From assembly GCA_003755025.1 (NCBI GenBank), contig RJVL01000003.1:372001-436000 (forward strand): a stretch of 64,000 nt of DNA, read 5' to 3'. Position numbers and translations under genes: made by a program. Position 1 is the first letter of the stretch. Every line of letters starts with the position of its first letter. The stretch comes from Diaphorobacter nitroreducens. GTDB lineage: Bacteria; Pseudomonadota; Gammaproteobacteria; Burkholderiales; Burkholderiaceae_C. Positions 18,016 through 26,678 of this stretch are shown here, in pieces. Below the pieces are notes generated by a model. The model searched no databases. It saw only the letters and a program-made list of their open reading frames with translations, and was not told the origin of the DNA.

Positions 18016-19165
18016 AAAGCGTGCGCAGGCGTTCGATGGCCGCACGCAGCGTTTCGTCCTTCTTGGCGAAGCAAAAGCGCACCACGCGCTGGTCGAAGCC
18101 GTCGCCATAGAAGGCCGACAGGGGAATGGCGGCCACGCCGATCTCGCGCGTGAGCCACTGGCAGAAGTCCGCTTCGTTCAGGTCGCTCACGGCCGAGATG
18201 TCCACGCACTGGAAGTAGCTGCCGGTGCTGGGCAGCAGCTTGAGTCGCGAGCCCTCCAGCCCCTGGCGGAACAGGTCGCGCTTGGCCTGGTAGAAGGCCG
18301 GCAGCTGCAGGTAAGGCGCGGGGTTCTGCAAATAGTCCGCGAGGCCGTACTGCATGGGTGTGTTCACGGTGAACACATTGAACTGGTGCACCTTGCGGAA
18401 CTCCGCCGTCATGGCGGCGGGGGCAGCCACCGTGCCCACCTTCCAACCCGTGACGTGGAAGGTTTTGCCGAAGCTGGAGACGATGAAGGCGCGTTCCGCG
18501 AGGCCCGCGAAGCGCGCGGCGCTCTGGTGCTCGGCGCCGTCGAAGACCATGTGCTCGTACACCTCGTCGCTGATCAGGAGCACGTCCGTGGGGGCCAGCA
18601 GTTCCTCCAGCGTGCGCATGTCGTCGGCCGTCCACACGGTGGCGCTGGGGTTGTGCGGCGTGTTGATGATCAACAGACGCGTGCGCGGCGTGATGGCCGC
18701 CGCGATCTTGGCAAAGTCAGGGCGGAAGCTGCCCGGCGTGAGCGGCACCCGGACCACGACGCCGCCGGCCAGTGCGATGTTGGGCACGTAACTGTCGTAG
18801 CAGGGCTCCAGCACGATCACCTCGTCGCCTGGCTGCACGCAGGCGAGGATGGCGGTGAGAATGGCTTGGGTCGCCCCGGCCGTGATGGTGATTTCGGCGT
18901 TGGGGCAATACTGGCGAGCGTGAAGTGCTTCAATTTTTGAAGCAACGGCCTGCCGCAGCGCGGGCACGCCGGCCATGGGAGGGTACTGGTTGTGGCCGGC
19001 CTGCATGGCGCGCGTGACGGCGTCGATCAGCTGCGGGTCGCAGTGGAAGTCAGGAAAGCCCTGGCCGAGGTTCACGGCCTGGTGTTCGGCCGCCAGCGCG
19101 GACATCACGGTGAAGATGGTGGTGCCCACGTTGGGCAGGCGGCTGGGAAAGTGGGGCGTGGTCAT
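18014..19165 (-). CDS. PLP-dependent class I aminotransferase, methionine aminotransferase (YbdL) type
   Basis: 383 residues, the usual size. A fold-type I aminotransferase: NLGQGFPDFHCDP at the N-terminus, HNQYPPMAGVPALRQAVA, ITAGATQAI, LEPCYDSYVPN, IINTPHNPSATVW and the PLP lysine in SSFGKTFHVTGWKVG (about residue 240). The opening pattern, the GQGFPDF motif and FGKTFHVTGWK match the YbdL/kynurenine aminotransferase-like group that transaminates methionine and aromatic amino acids. Succinyl-diaminopimelate aminotransferase is a less likely alternative. It is followed by cysB upstream on the same strand, 140 bases away, with no clear operon link. Confidence 0.85.
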   Translation of the reverse strand: MTTPHFPSRLPNVGTTIFTVMSALAAEHQAVNLGQGFPDFHCDPQLIDAVTRAMQAGHNQYPPMAGVPALRQAVASKIEALHARQYCPNAEITITAGATQAILTAILACVQPGDEVIVLEPCYDSYVPNIALAGGVVVRVPLTPGSFRPDFAKIAAAITPRTRLLIINTPHNPSATVWTADDMRTLEELLAPTDVLLISDEVYEHMVFDGAEHQSAARFAGLAERAFIVSSFGKTFHVTGWKVGTVAAPAAMTAEFRKVHQFNVFTVNTPMQYGLADYLQNPAPYLQLPAFYQAKRDLFRQGLEGSRLKLLPSTGSYFQCVDISAVSDLNEADFCQWLTREIGVAAIPLSAFYGDGFDQRVVRFCFAKKDETLRAAIERLRTL

Positions 19166-19305
19166 TGGGTGTCACTCATTCAAAACTGGCGCAACGCGTG
19201 GCGTTCCGACGGCCGCATGCTTTGCGAACACGGGTCTTGGGGCGGGCTTGCCCAGGCCGCTGGCGTCGTCCCCATGCGGGAAGCCTTAAAGCGGCTCAGG
19301 GCGCA

Positions 19306-20247
19306 TCACAGCTCATAGTCGTTGACGTGCCCGGTCATGGCGCGGGCGATCAGGTCGCGGCTCAGGCGGTCGCTCAGCAGCTCGGCGAACTTGTAGACGA
19401 AGTTGCGCAGGTAGGCGCCGCGCTTGAAAGCCACGCGCGCCACGCTCTGACCGAACAGATGGCCGACGGGGCGCACGACGAGGTCGCCCAACGGGTCGTC
19501 GCGCATGGCCATCTCCGCCACGATGCCGATGCCCAGCCCCAGGCGCACATAGGTCTTGATCACGTCGGAGTCGATGGCCTCCAGCACGATGCGCGGCTGC
19601 AGCTTGCGGGTGGCGAAGGCCTGGTCGATCTTGCCGCGCCCGGTGAATGAGGGGTGGTAGGTGATGAGCGACTCGTGCGCGATGTCCTCCAGCCCCACGC
19701 GCTCCTTTTGCGCCAGCGGATGGCTGGGTGGCAGCACCAGGACGTGCTGCCACTCGTAGCAGGGCAAGGTGACGAGGTCGGGATACTCCGCCAGCGACTC
19801 CGTGGCCATGCCGATCTCGGCCACTTCGTCGATCACCATGCGCGCCACCTCGTGCGGCGTGGCCTGGTGCAGGCTGATGTTGACCTTGGGATACGCCTCG
19901 CGCAGCTTGGCCACCGGTACGGGCAGCACATAACGCGCCTGGGTGTGGGTGGTGGCAATGGCGAGGGTGCCGCTGTCCTGGGCGCTGTACTGCTCGCCGA
20001 TGCGTTTGAGGTTGCCCACCTCGCGCATGATGAGTTCGATGCTCTTGAGCACGTGCTGACCGGGCTCGGTCACGCGCTTGAGCCGCTTGCCGTGGCGCGC
20101 GAAGATGTCCACGCCCAACTCGTCCTCCAGCTCGATGATCGCCTTGGATACCCCCGGCTGCGAGGTGTGCAGTGCCTTGGCGGCCTCGGTGAGGTTGAGG
20201 TTGCGGCGCGCCGCCTCTTGAACGAAGCGAAACTGGTGCAGATTCAT
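19306..20247 (-). CDS. cysB: CysB-type LysR regulator of sulfur assimilation
   Basis: 313 residues. An N-terminal winged HTH (MNLHQFRFVQEAARRNLNLTEAAKALHTSQPGVSKAIIELEDELG) and a LysR substrate domain with the CysB-specific TTHTQARYVLP, YHPSFTGRGKIDQAF and GIGIVAEMAM. CysB/Cbl activate sulfate uptake and cysteine synthesis genes with O-acetylserine as inducer. Betaproteobacteria often have both CysB and Cbl-like copies; which one this is cannot be told here. A sirohydrochlorin chelatase gene lies just upstream, consistent with siroheme supply for sulfite reductase. Confidence 0.9.
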   Translation of the reverse strand: MNLHQFRFVQEAARRNLNLTEAAKALHTSQPGVSKAIIELEDELGVDIFARHGKRLKRVTEPGQHVLKSIELIMREVGNLKRIGEQYSAQDSGTLAIATTHTQARYVLPVPVAKLREAYPKVNISLHQATPHEVARMVIDEVAEIGMATESLAEYPDLVTLPCYEWQHVLVLPPSHPLAQKERVGLEDIAHESLITYHPSFTGRGKIDQAFATRKLQPRIVLEAIDSDVIKTYVRLGLGIGIVAEMAMRDDPLGDLVVRPVGHLFGQSVARVAFKRGAYLRNFVYKFAELLSDRLSRDLIARAMTGHVNDYEL

Positions 20248-20322
20248 ATTGAAATGCGGCTAAGAAGTCGCATCATTATGCTGCATCAATCTAAACGGCG
20301 GGCGCGAAAGGCGCAGATATCG

Positions 20323-20706
20323 TTACGGCACCAATGCTTCGGCGGCAATGCGCGCCATCAGGGCCGTCATGCGTTCGTCCTCGCCGATGGGAGGGCTGAG
20401 GTGCAGGCGCATCTGTGGAAACGCCTGGGACAACTCCTCGACCATGCGGGGGAGATCTTCGCGCGCATGCCGCCCGGTGCCGAGAAACATGGGCACGATG
20501 CCCACCTGGGTGATGCCCTGCGCCGCCATTGCGGCAACCGTTGAAGGCAGGTCGGGCGCGCACAGCTCCAGGTAGGCGCAGCGCACTTCCAGCGCGGGTT
20601 GCTCGGCGCGCATGCGCGCGAGCACCGCCTCCATGGGCAGGCGCCACAGGGGGTCGCGGGAGCCGTGTGCGAACAGCACGATGCCGTTGGTACTAGGGTT
20701 CGTCAT
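20323..20706 (-). CDS. cbiX: Sirohydrochlorin chelatase, CbiX/SirB type
   Basis: 127 residues, the size of a short CbiX. These enzymes insert Fe2+ or Co2+ into sirohydrochlorin, giving siroheme or a cobalamin precursor. Seen are IVLFAHGSRDPLWR at the N-terminus (metal-binding His), AYLELCAPDLPSTVAAM and IVPMFLGTGRHAREDLPRM (second His). It lies between lptG and cysB on the same strand. Siroheme is needed both for sulfite reductase and for the nir block's heme d1 pathway, so the enzyme could feed both; that is inference. Confidence 0.9.
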   Translation of the reverse strand: MTNPSTNGIVLFAHGSRDPLWRLPMEAVLARMRAEQPALEVRCAYLELCAPDLPSTVAAMAAQGITQVGIVPMFLGTGRHAREDLPRMVEELSQAFPQMRLHLSPPIGEDERMTALMARIAAEALVP

Positions 20707-20724
20707 GGGTCTACTGCAGTGGGT

Positions 20725-21834
20725 CTAGCGCCTCAATACCAGCCATCCAAACGCTGCCAGAGAAAGCACGGAATAGATCAGGCCCGGCGCGGCCGCGGTC
20801 AGCCAGGGCGACCAGTTCTGCAGATTGCCCGCGAAGCCGAACACATTGTTCAGCAGGAAGAAGCTGATGCCCGCCATCACCCCGCCGAACACATAGCCCG
20901 CAATGCCCCCCGAGCGGAAATGCAGGTAGGCGAAGGGCAGGGAGAGCACTACCATCACCAGGCAGCTCAAGGGGTAGAAGACCTTGCGCCAGAACTCGAT
21001 CTCGTAGCGCTGTGCCGACTGGCCGTTCGCCTCTAGGTGGCGTACGAAGCGGAACAGTTCGATCGTCGCCATCTTGTCCGGCTTGAGCAGCGACGCGGCC
21101 ACCATGTCGGGGCTGATGCGCGTGGGCCAACGCAACGTGGGCTCTTGCAGGCGCGACACGCGCATGCCGCCATCGGCCTCGGCCTCGAAAAGGGTGCGCT
21201 GGACCTGCTGCAGATTCCACGCATCGCGGGCGTCGTCGAAGGTGGCCTGTTCCGCCTGGATGGTGGCGGCGACGCGTCCGCGCGCATCGAACTCGAACAC
21301 CCGCACGCCGCGCATGGCGCCATTGGGGTCCACGGCACGCACATTCACTGCGATCGAATGGTCGCCCTGGCGCTCCTTCAGCCATGCGCCCGTGGCGCCA
21401 GTGCTGATCTGGCCCAGCCGGCGGGCTTTCACGAGGGAGGCCGCTTTTTCGCTCGCCGGGGCAATGTAGTCCCCGACGATGACTGTGACCATGACGAACG
21501 CGCAGCCGAGCATCAGCAGCGTGCTCAGCGCCCGCCAGGGTCCCAGCCCACTGGTGCGCATGATGGTGAACTCCGAACTCTGCGCCAGCCGTGCCATCAC
21601 GAAGATGGTGCCGATCAGCACGGTGATGGGCAGTAGTTCGTAGAGGTGCTGCGGCAGGCTCAGCGCCACGAACAGCAGCGCGTGCGAGAGCTGGTAGCCA
21701 TTGGCGCCCGCGCGGCCCACCCAGCGCAGTTCGTCCACCATGTCGAAGAAGAAGAACAGCGCGAGGAAGGCGAGGGTGACGAAGGCCACACCCACGACGA
21801 CTTCGCGGTAGATGAAGCGGCGGATGGTTTTCAT
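20725..21834 (-). CDS. lptG: LPS export ABC transporter permease LptG
   Basis: 369 residues from the ATG at 21834 (MKTIRRFIYREVVVGVAFVTLAF), overlapping the lptF stop by four bases (ATGA). LptG is an inner-membrane subunit of LptB2FG, which extracts lipopolysaccharide toward the periplasmic bridge. There are three N-terminal and three C-terminal membrane spans around a periplasmic beta-jellyroll region (about residues 140-270). FFFFDMVDELRW and SSEFTIMRTSGLGPW are family marks. It forms an operon with lptF, with cbiX following 18 bases later. Confidence 0.95.
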   Translation of the reverse strand: MKTIRRFIYREVVVGVAFVTLAFLALFFFFDMVDELRWVGRAGANGYQLSHALLFVALSLPQHLYELLPITVLIGTIFVMARLAQSSEFTIMRTSGLGPWRALSTLLMLGCAFVMVTVIVGDYIAPASEKAASLVKARRLGQISTGATGAWLKERQGDHSIAVNVRAVDPNGAMRGVRVFEFDARGRVAATIQAEQATFDDARDAWNLQQVQRTLFEAEADGGMRVSRLQEPTLRWPTRISPDMVAASLLKPDKMATIELFRFVRHLEANGQSAQRYEIEFWRKVFYPLSCLVMVVLSLPFAYLHFRSGGIAGYVFGGVMAGISFFLLNNVFGFAGNLQNWSPWLTAAAPGLIYSVLSLAAFGWLVLRR

Positions 21835-22922
21835 GCCGTCCTCCTGCCCAGCAGGCTGCGCAGCGACCAGTGGTTGTGGCGCGCGGCCAGCAGCAGCAGG
21901 CCCAGGGCCAGGGTACCGCCGTGCAGCATCAGCATGAACGGTAGCAAGCCCAGCCGGCCCACGCCGATCCATGTCTGTCCAACGGTCATGAGGTTGTAGT
22001 ACACGACAAAGGCGAACAGTGCGAACACCAGGCTGGTGCTGCGCCCCGCGCGCGGGTTGACGACGGCCACCGCCAGGCCCAGGACGACGAAATTCAGTGC
22101 GGCCAGCGCCATGCCGATGCGCCAGCCCAGCTCCGCCTGGTGGCGCGGCTGCGGGTCGCTGACCAGCTCCCAGGTGTCGCGGGTCTTGATGGAGGCCGCC
22201 TCGGGGTCGTTCTGCGATCCGCCACCCACAAGCGTGCCGTACTCGGCAAATTCACTGACGCGCAGGCCCGGCTTGTCCCGCAGCGTCTCCAGCCGCTGCC
22301 CGTTGCTCAACAGCGCCATGCGTTCGCCATTGCGGATCTCCAGGCGCGCGCTTTGCGCGGAGGTGACCGTCTCGCGGTTGGGTTCGTTGGTGGCAATGAA
22401 AACGTTGCTGGCCGAGTTGGCATCCGGTGCGTCCTTGTCAATGAAGAACACGCGTGACCCATTGGAGGATTCCTGGAATTCCCCGGGCGCGATACGGTCC
22501 ACGTCGCTGCGCTGCTCGTATTGCGTCTTGAGCTCCTGGATCTGCCGGTTGGCCCAGGGCCAGACCACGAGCGACAGCGCGGCGATGGTCAGCATGACGG
22601 GCCAGGAAAACCGGAACAGCGGTGCCAGCAGGCTCATCAGTCCGCGCCCTGCCGAAAACCAGATGACCATCTCGCTGTCGCGGTACATGCGCGACAGCGC
22701 CCCCACCACGGTGACGAACAGGCTCAGGCTGAGGATGGTGGGCAGTTGTCCCAGCACCGTGAAACCCATGACCAGCATCACGTCGGAAGGGTTCACGCTG
22801 CCCCGGGATGCCTGGCCTAGCGTACGGATCAGCATCATGGTCATCACGACGGTGACCAGAACCACCAGGGTCGCGCCGAAGGTGCGGGCCAGCTCCTTGC
22901 GAATGGATGAATCGAATAACAT
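21831..22922 (-). CDS. lptF: LPS export ABC transporter permease LptF
   Basis: 363 residues, full length. LptF pairs with LptG and LptB for lipopolysaccharide export. MLFDSSIRKELARTFGATLVVLVTVVMTMMLIRTLGQA at the N-terminus, LSRMYRDSEMVIWFSAGRG (the coupling helix toward LptB) and six membrane spans around a periplasmic domain are visible. It starts only 24 bases from the pepA start on the other strand, an lptFG/pepA divergence common in proteobacteria. Confidence 0.96.
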   Translation of the reverse strand: MLFDSSIRKELARTFGATLVVLVTVVMTMMLIRTLGQASRGSVNPSDVMLVMGFTVLGQLPTILSLSLFVTVVGALSRMYRDSEMVIWFSAGRGLMSLLAPLFRFSWPVMLTIAALSLVVWPWANRQIQELKTQYEQRSDVDRIAPGEFQESSNGSRVFFIDKDAPDANSASNVFIATNEPNRETVTSAQSARLEIRNGERMALLSNGQRLETLRDKPGLRVSEFAEYGTLVGGGSQNDPEAASIKTRDTWELVSDPQPRHQAELGWRIGMALAALNFVVLGLAVAVVNPRAGRSTSLVFALFAFVVYYNLMTVGQTWIGVGRLGLLPFMLMLHGGTLALGLLLLAARHNHWSLRSLLGRRTA

Positions 22923-22945
22923 TGGCTCGAAGGAAAACGCTGATT

Positions 22946-24436
22946 ATGAACTTCGAACTGAAGACGCTTTCGCTGGCTGCCGCTGCTGCGCACAAATGCG
23001 ACCTGCTGGTGGTGTTGGTGCCTGAAGGCTTCCTGCCGGGCAGCGACGTTCTGTCGACCATGGTTGCGCATGCGCTCAAGCAAGGCGATCTGGAGGTGAA
23101 ACCGGGCAAGCTCCTGCAGTGCTACGCCCCCGCCGGTGTTGCGGCGCGTCGGGTTGTGCTGCTGGGGTGCGGTGCGGCCGATGCACATGCGGTGCGCCAG
23201 GCCATGCAAGCCTTAGCCCCCTCGTTCAAGTTGCCGTCGGTCAAGCGCGTGGCACTGGTGTTTGGAACCTCGGCCCAGCGGGGCGCCATCGGCGCTGCGG
23301 TGCGTGCGGTGGCCGATGGGAGCTATGTCTACACGGCCACCAAGACCAAGGCTGAGCCGCGTGCCTTGCTGCGTGTCACCCTGGGCGTGCCCGATGCGGG
23401 TGCGGCGCAGCCGGAGTTCGCCACGGCCACGGCCGTGGCGGCCGGTGTAGAGTTTGCGCGCGAGTGGGCCAATCGCCCTGCCAACCATGCGACCCCCACG
23501 CTGGTGGCCAATGCCGCCAAGACGCTTGCGAAATACCCCGGCGTCCAGTGCCAGGTGCTGGGCCCTACCGAGGTGGCCAAGCTGGGCATGGGGGCGTTTC
23601 TGGCGGTGGCTCAAGGGTCCGACCAGCCGCTTCGCCTGGTGGAATTGCGCTACAACGGCGCGGCCCGCACGCAGGCTCCCGTGGTGCTGGTGGGCAAGGG
23701 CATCACGTTCGACACCGGGGGGATCTCGCTGAAGCCCGCGGCGGAGATGGACGAGATGAAGTTCGACATGGGCGGGGCGGCGAGCGTCCTGGGCGTGTTC
23801 CGGGCGCTGGCGGAACTCCGGCCGGCGATCAACGTGGTGGGGCTCATTCCCGCGTGCGAAAACATGCCCGATGGCAAAGCGGTCAAGCCGGGTGATGTCG
23901 TGACGAGCATGAGCGGCCAGACCATCGAAATCCTCAACACAGACGCAGAAGGGCGTTTGGTCCTGTGCGACGCGCTGACCTACGCGGCACGCTTCAAGCC
24001 AGCCGCCGTGGTGGACATTGCCACATTGACAGGCGCTTGTGTGGTGGCGCTTGGTGGCTTGCGCAGCGGACTGTTTGCCTCCGATGACCTGTTGGCGGCA
24101 CAACTCCTATCGGCAGGCGATGCCGCGCTTGACCCCTGCTGGCGTATGCCCTTGGATGATGAGTACGCAGAAGGGCTCAAGAGCAATTTTGCCGACATGG
24201 CCAATGTGGCAGGCCGGGCAGGTGGTTCGATCACCGCCGCGAAGTTCCTGCAGCGCTTCGTCGGGGACACGCCGTGGGCACACCTGGACATTGCCGGGAC
24301 GGCTTGGAAGGGCGGTGCCGCCAAGGGCGCCACCGGCCGGCCTGTGGGACTGCTGGTGCACTATCTGCTGGAGCGGGCGACGGTGAGTACCGTGAAACCC
24401 AAGCAAAAGACGCGCAGTCGCAAGTCGGTGGCTTGA
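22946..24436 (+). CDS. pepA: Leucyl aminopeptidase (M17)
   Basis: 496 residues from the ATG at 22946 (MNFELKTLSLAAA), with AAGGA at 22930-22934. A cytosolic hexameric zinc/manganese aminopeptidase that removes N-terminal leucine and other residues; in E. coli it also binds DNA. The M17 metal and catalytic motifs are present: VGKGITFDTGGISLKP, MKFDMGGAASVLG and the signature NTDAEGRLVLCDAL. A lysine/arginine-rich tail (KPKQKTRSRKSVA) extends past the usual C-terminus. An earlier in-frame ATG at 22907 lies within lptF coding DNA and is less likely. holC follows in 25 bases. Confidence 0.96.
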   Translation: MNFELKTLSLAAAAAHKCDLLVVLVPEGFLPGSDVLSTMVAHALKQGDLEVKPGKLLQCYAPAGVAARRVVLLGCGAADAHAVRQAMQALAPSFKLPSVKRVALVFGTSAQRGAIGAAVRAVADGSYVYTATKTKAEPRALLRVTLGVPDAGAAQPEFATATAVAAGVEFAREWANRPANHATPTLVANAAKTLAKYPGVQCQVLGPTEVAKLGMGAFLAVAQGSDQPLRLVELRYNGAARTQAPVVLVGKGITFDTGGISLKPAAEMDEMKFDMGGAASVLGVFRALAELRPAINVVGLIPACENMPDGKAVKPGDVVTSMSGQTIEILNTDAEGRLVLCDALTYAARFKPAAVVDIATLTGACVVALGGLRSGLFASDDLLAAQLLSAGDAALDPCWRMPLDDEYAEGLKSNFADMANVAGRAGGSITAAKFLQRFVGDTPWAHLDIAGTAWKGGAAKGATGRPVGLLVHYLLERATVSTVKPKQKTRSRKSVA

Positions 24437-24461
24437 GGGCCATGTCGTTGAAGGTGCCCGC

Positions 24462-24902
24462 ATGACACAGGTGGCATTCCACTTCAATGCACCCGACAAA
24501 CTGGCGTATGTCTGTCGCCTGGTGCGAAAAGCCACCCGGCAGGATGCGCGGGTGACGGTCACGGGTGATGCAGACACCTTGCTGCGGCTGGATCGCCAGC
24601 TCTGGGCGTTGGCGCCTTCGGATTTCGTCGGCCATTGCCTGGGAGACGCCGACGAGGAAATTCTGCGTGCCTCTTCCACCGTGTTGGTGCAAGACCCTCG
24701 TACCAGTCCGAATCGGGACGTGCTGGTCAACCTGGGAAATGTCTTGCCCGAGGGATTTGCGCAGTACGCTCGGGTCGTGGAGGTGGTCAGCCAGGCGGAT
24801 GAGGATGATCGGAAGCGCGCGCGGGAGCGCTGGCGCGGCTATGCCGCGCTGGGGTATGACATCGTTCGCCACGATCTGGTACTCAAGGAAAGCGCGGGAT
24901 GA
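24462..24902 (+). CDS. holC: DNA polymerase III chi subunit
   Basis: 146 residues. Chi links the clamp loader, through psi, to single-strand-binding protein at the replication fork. VAFHFNAPDKLAYVCRLVRKA, LLRLDRQLWALAPSDFVGHC, LVNLGNVLPEGFAQYARVVEVVS and the closing RARERWRGYAALGYDIVRHD are chi motifs. The pepA-holC pairing is standard in proteobacteria. The stop overlaps the next start by four bases. Confidence 0.95.
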   Translation: MTQVAFHFNAPDKLAYVCRLVRKATRQDARVTVTGDADTLLRLDRQLWALAPSDFVGHCLGDADEEILRASSTVLVQDPRTSPNRDVLVNLGNVLPEGFAQYARVVEVVSQADEDDRKRARERWRGYAALGYDIVRHDLVLKESAG

Positions 24903-25327
24903 CAACACCCACCAAGAAACCTCCCAGATTCGTGCCCACGCTCACCGACGTGGTGCAGATGCCCGAAGCCGAAGGGAGCTCGGCGCGTCCGTCGCCTCCG
25001 GTGACACGGCCTGCGACCACCGCTGCGTCGCTCTCTGTGCCTTTGCCAGCGGCTCCGCATTCACCACCGCCCCTCGCAGTTCCCGCGCCGGTTGCGCCGC
25101 TGCCTGCAGGGCTGCCCTACGGGTTTGAGGAGTACGTGGTGCATCGCGTGATGCAGCGCGTGGATGTCGTGCTCGACCAACGTTTGCGCGAGGCGATCGC
25201 AGTGGTGGTACAGGAGCAGACACGGTCCATGGTGCCTCGTCTGCGAGAGGAAGTGGAATCGGTAGTGCGGCAGGCCGTCTACGAAGCCGTGGCCGAGGAA
25301 CTGGCAGGCGAGCGCAGCGGCCATTGA
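24899..25327 (+). CDS. Conserved hypothetical proline-rich protein downstream of holC
   Basis: 142 residues. No family name is certain. Residues 1-80 are proline/alanine-rich and likely disordered (VPLPAAPHSPPPLAVPAP); residues 83-140 are predicted helical and charged (YVVHRVMQRVDVVLDQRLREAIAVVVQEQ, then RLREEVESVVRQAVYEAVAEEL), with a heptad-like spacing that suggests a coiled coil. No signal peptide or membrane span. The ATGA overlap with holC indicates coupled translation, so a replisome or stress role is possible but only by position. Confidence 0.75.
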   Translation: MTTPTKKPPRFVPTLTDVVQMPEAEGSSARPSPPVTRPATTAASLSVPLPAAPHSPPPLAVPAPVAPLPAGLPYGFEEYVVHRVMQRVDVVLDQRLREAIAVVVQEQTRSMVPRLREEVESVVRQAVYEAVAEELAGERSGH

Positions 25328-25466
25328 TGCTGCGTCAGGGTATTTCCCTGTGTCGTTTCGCAGAACCTCCTTGTGTTCCCTAGTGATGTGGAACATAAAT
25401 TGCGATATGTTTCTCCGCGTTGGTTCACAACAATATTTCCAGCGCTTTTCTTAATTGGAGATCCAT

Positions 25467-26594
25467 ATGCAACTGAAGTTGAAAATGACCGTGGCTGCTG
25501 CGATCGCAGCGGTTGCCGGTGTGGCCGCTGCTCAAGAGGTGGTGAAGATTGGCCACGTGGCACCGGTCTCCGGCGCCCAGGCGCACTACGGCAAGGACAA
25601 CGAAAACGGCGCTCGCATGGCCATTGAAGAGCTGAACGCCCAGGGCGTCACGATCGGTGGCAAGAAGGTGAAGCTGGAATTGGTGGCGGAGGACGATGCC
25701 GCTGATCCCAAGCAAGGCACGGCGGCCGCACAGAAGTTGTGCGATGCGAAGGTCGCGGGGGTGGTCGGGCACCTGAACTCGGGCACCACGATCCCTGCCT
25801 CCAAGGTCTACAACGACTGCGGGATCCCCCACGTCACTGGCGCCGCAACCAACCCCAACCTGACGCGCCCCGGCTACAAAACCACCTTCCGCATCATTGC
25901 GAACGACAACGCTCTGGGTGCTGGACTGGCAGCTTACGCGGCGGAAACCCTGAAGCTGAAGACCGTGGCCATCGTGGATGACCGCACCGCTTATGGCCAG
26001 GGCGTTGCCAACGTGTTTAAGCGCGTGGCAGCCGAGAAAGGCATGAAGGTTGTGGACGAACAGTTCACCACGGACAAGGCGACGGACTTCATGGCTATTT
26101 TGACGGCCATCAAGGCCAAGAACCCCGATGCGATCTTCTTCGGCGGCATGGATCCTCAGGCGGGTCCCATGTTGCGCCAGATGGAGCAATTGGGCCTGGC
26201 CAACACGAAGTATTTCGGTGGGGATGGCGTATGCACCACGGAAATTGCCAAGCTGGCGGCAGGCGCCAAGACGCTGGCTAACGTGATTTGCGCAGAGGGT
26301 GGCGCATCCCTGGCCAAGATGCCTGGCGGCACGGCCTGGAAGGCCAAATACGACGCCAAGTACCCCAACCAGTTCCAGGTCTACAGCCCGTACACGTATG
26401 ACGCGACCATGCTGCTGGTGGACGCTATGAAGCGCGCCGGCTCCTGGGACCCGAAGGTGTATATCCCCGAGCTGCTCAAGTCCAACTACAAGGGCGTGAC
26501 CGCGAACATTGCGTTTGAACCCAATGGCGAAATGAAGAACCCGGCCATTACGCTGTACACCTACAAGGAAGGCAAGAAGACGCCGTTGAACTGA
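25467..26594 (+). CDS. Branched-chain amino-acid ABC transporter substrate-binding protein (LivK/LivJ type)
   Basis: 375 residues from the ATG at 25467, with GGAG at 25457-25460. A signal peptide (MQLKLKMTVAAAIAAVAGVAAAQ) precedes a type I periplasmic binding fold: VVKIGHVAPVSGAQAHYGKDNENGARMAIEELNAQG, AGVVGHLNSGTTIPASKVY, FRIIANDNALGAGLAAYA, AIVDDRTAYGQGVANVFKR. It should bind branched-chain or related amino acids for a Liv-type importer. No permease or ATPase genes follow; a strong terminator closes the gene, so its partners are elsewhere. Confidence 0.93.
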   Translation: MQLKLKMTVAAAIAAVAGVAAAQEVVKIGHVAPVSGAQAHYGKDNENGARMAIEELNAQGVTIGGKKVKLELVAEDDAADPKQGTAAAQKLCDAKVAGVVGHLNSGTTIPASKVYNDCGIPHVTGAATNPNLTRPGYKTTFRIIANDNALGAGLAAYAAETLKLKTVAIVDDRTAYGQGVANVFKRVAAEKGMKVVDEQFTTDKATDFMAILTAIKAKNPDAIFFGGMDPQAGPMLRQMEQLGLANTKYFGGDGVCTTEIAKLAAGAKTLANVICAEGGASLAKMPGGTAWKAKYDAKYPNQFQVYSPYTYDATMLLVDAMKRAGSWDPKVYIPELLKSNYKGVTANIAFEPNGEMKNPAITLYTYKEGKKTPLN

Positions 26595-26634
26595 TCGACC
26601 TGTTCCGCCTCGCCTTGAGTGCGGATCTCGTAAA

Positions 26635-26661
26635 AAAGGGCTCCTTGGGGAGCCCTTTCTC
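26635..26661. terminator. Bidirectional rho-independent terminator
   Basis: AAAGGGCTCC-TTGG-GGAGCCCTTT forms a ten-base stem with TTTCTCTT on the plus side and a run of six T on the minus side. It lies between the convergent binding-protein gene and the hydroxyacid dehydrogenase. Confidence 0.9.
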
Positions 26662-26678
26662 TTGATATCAGCAACCGT

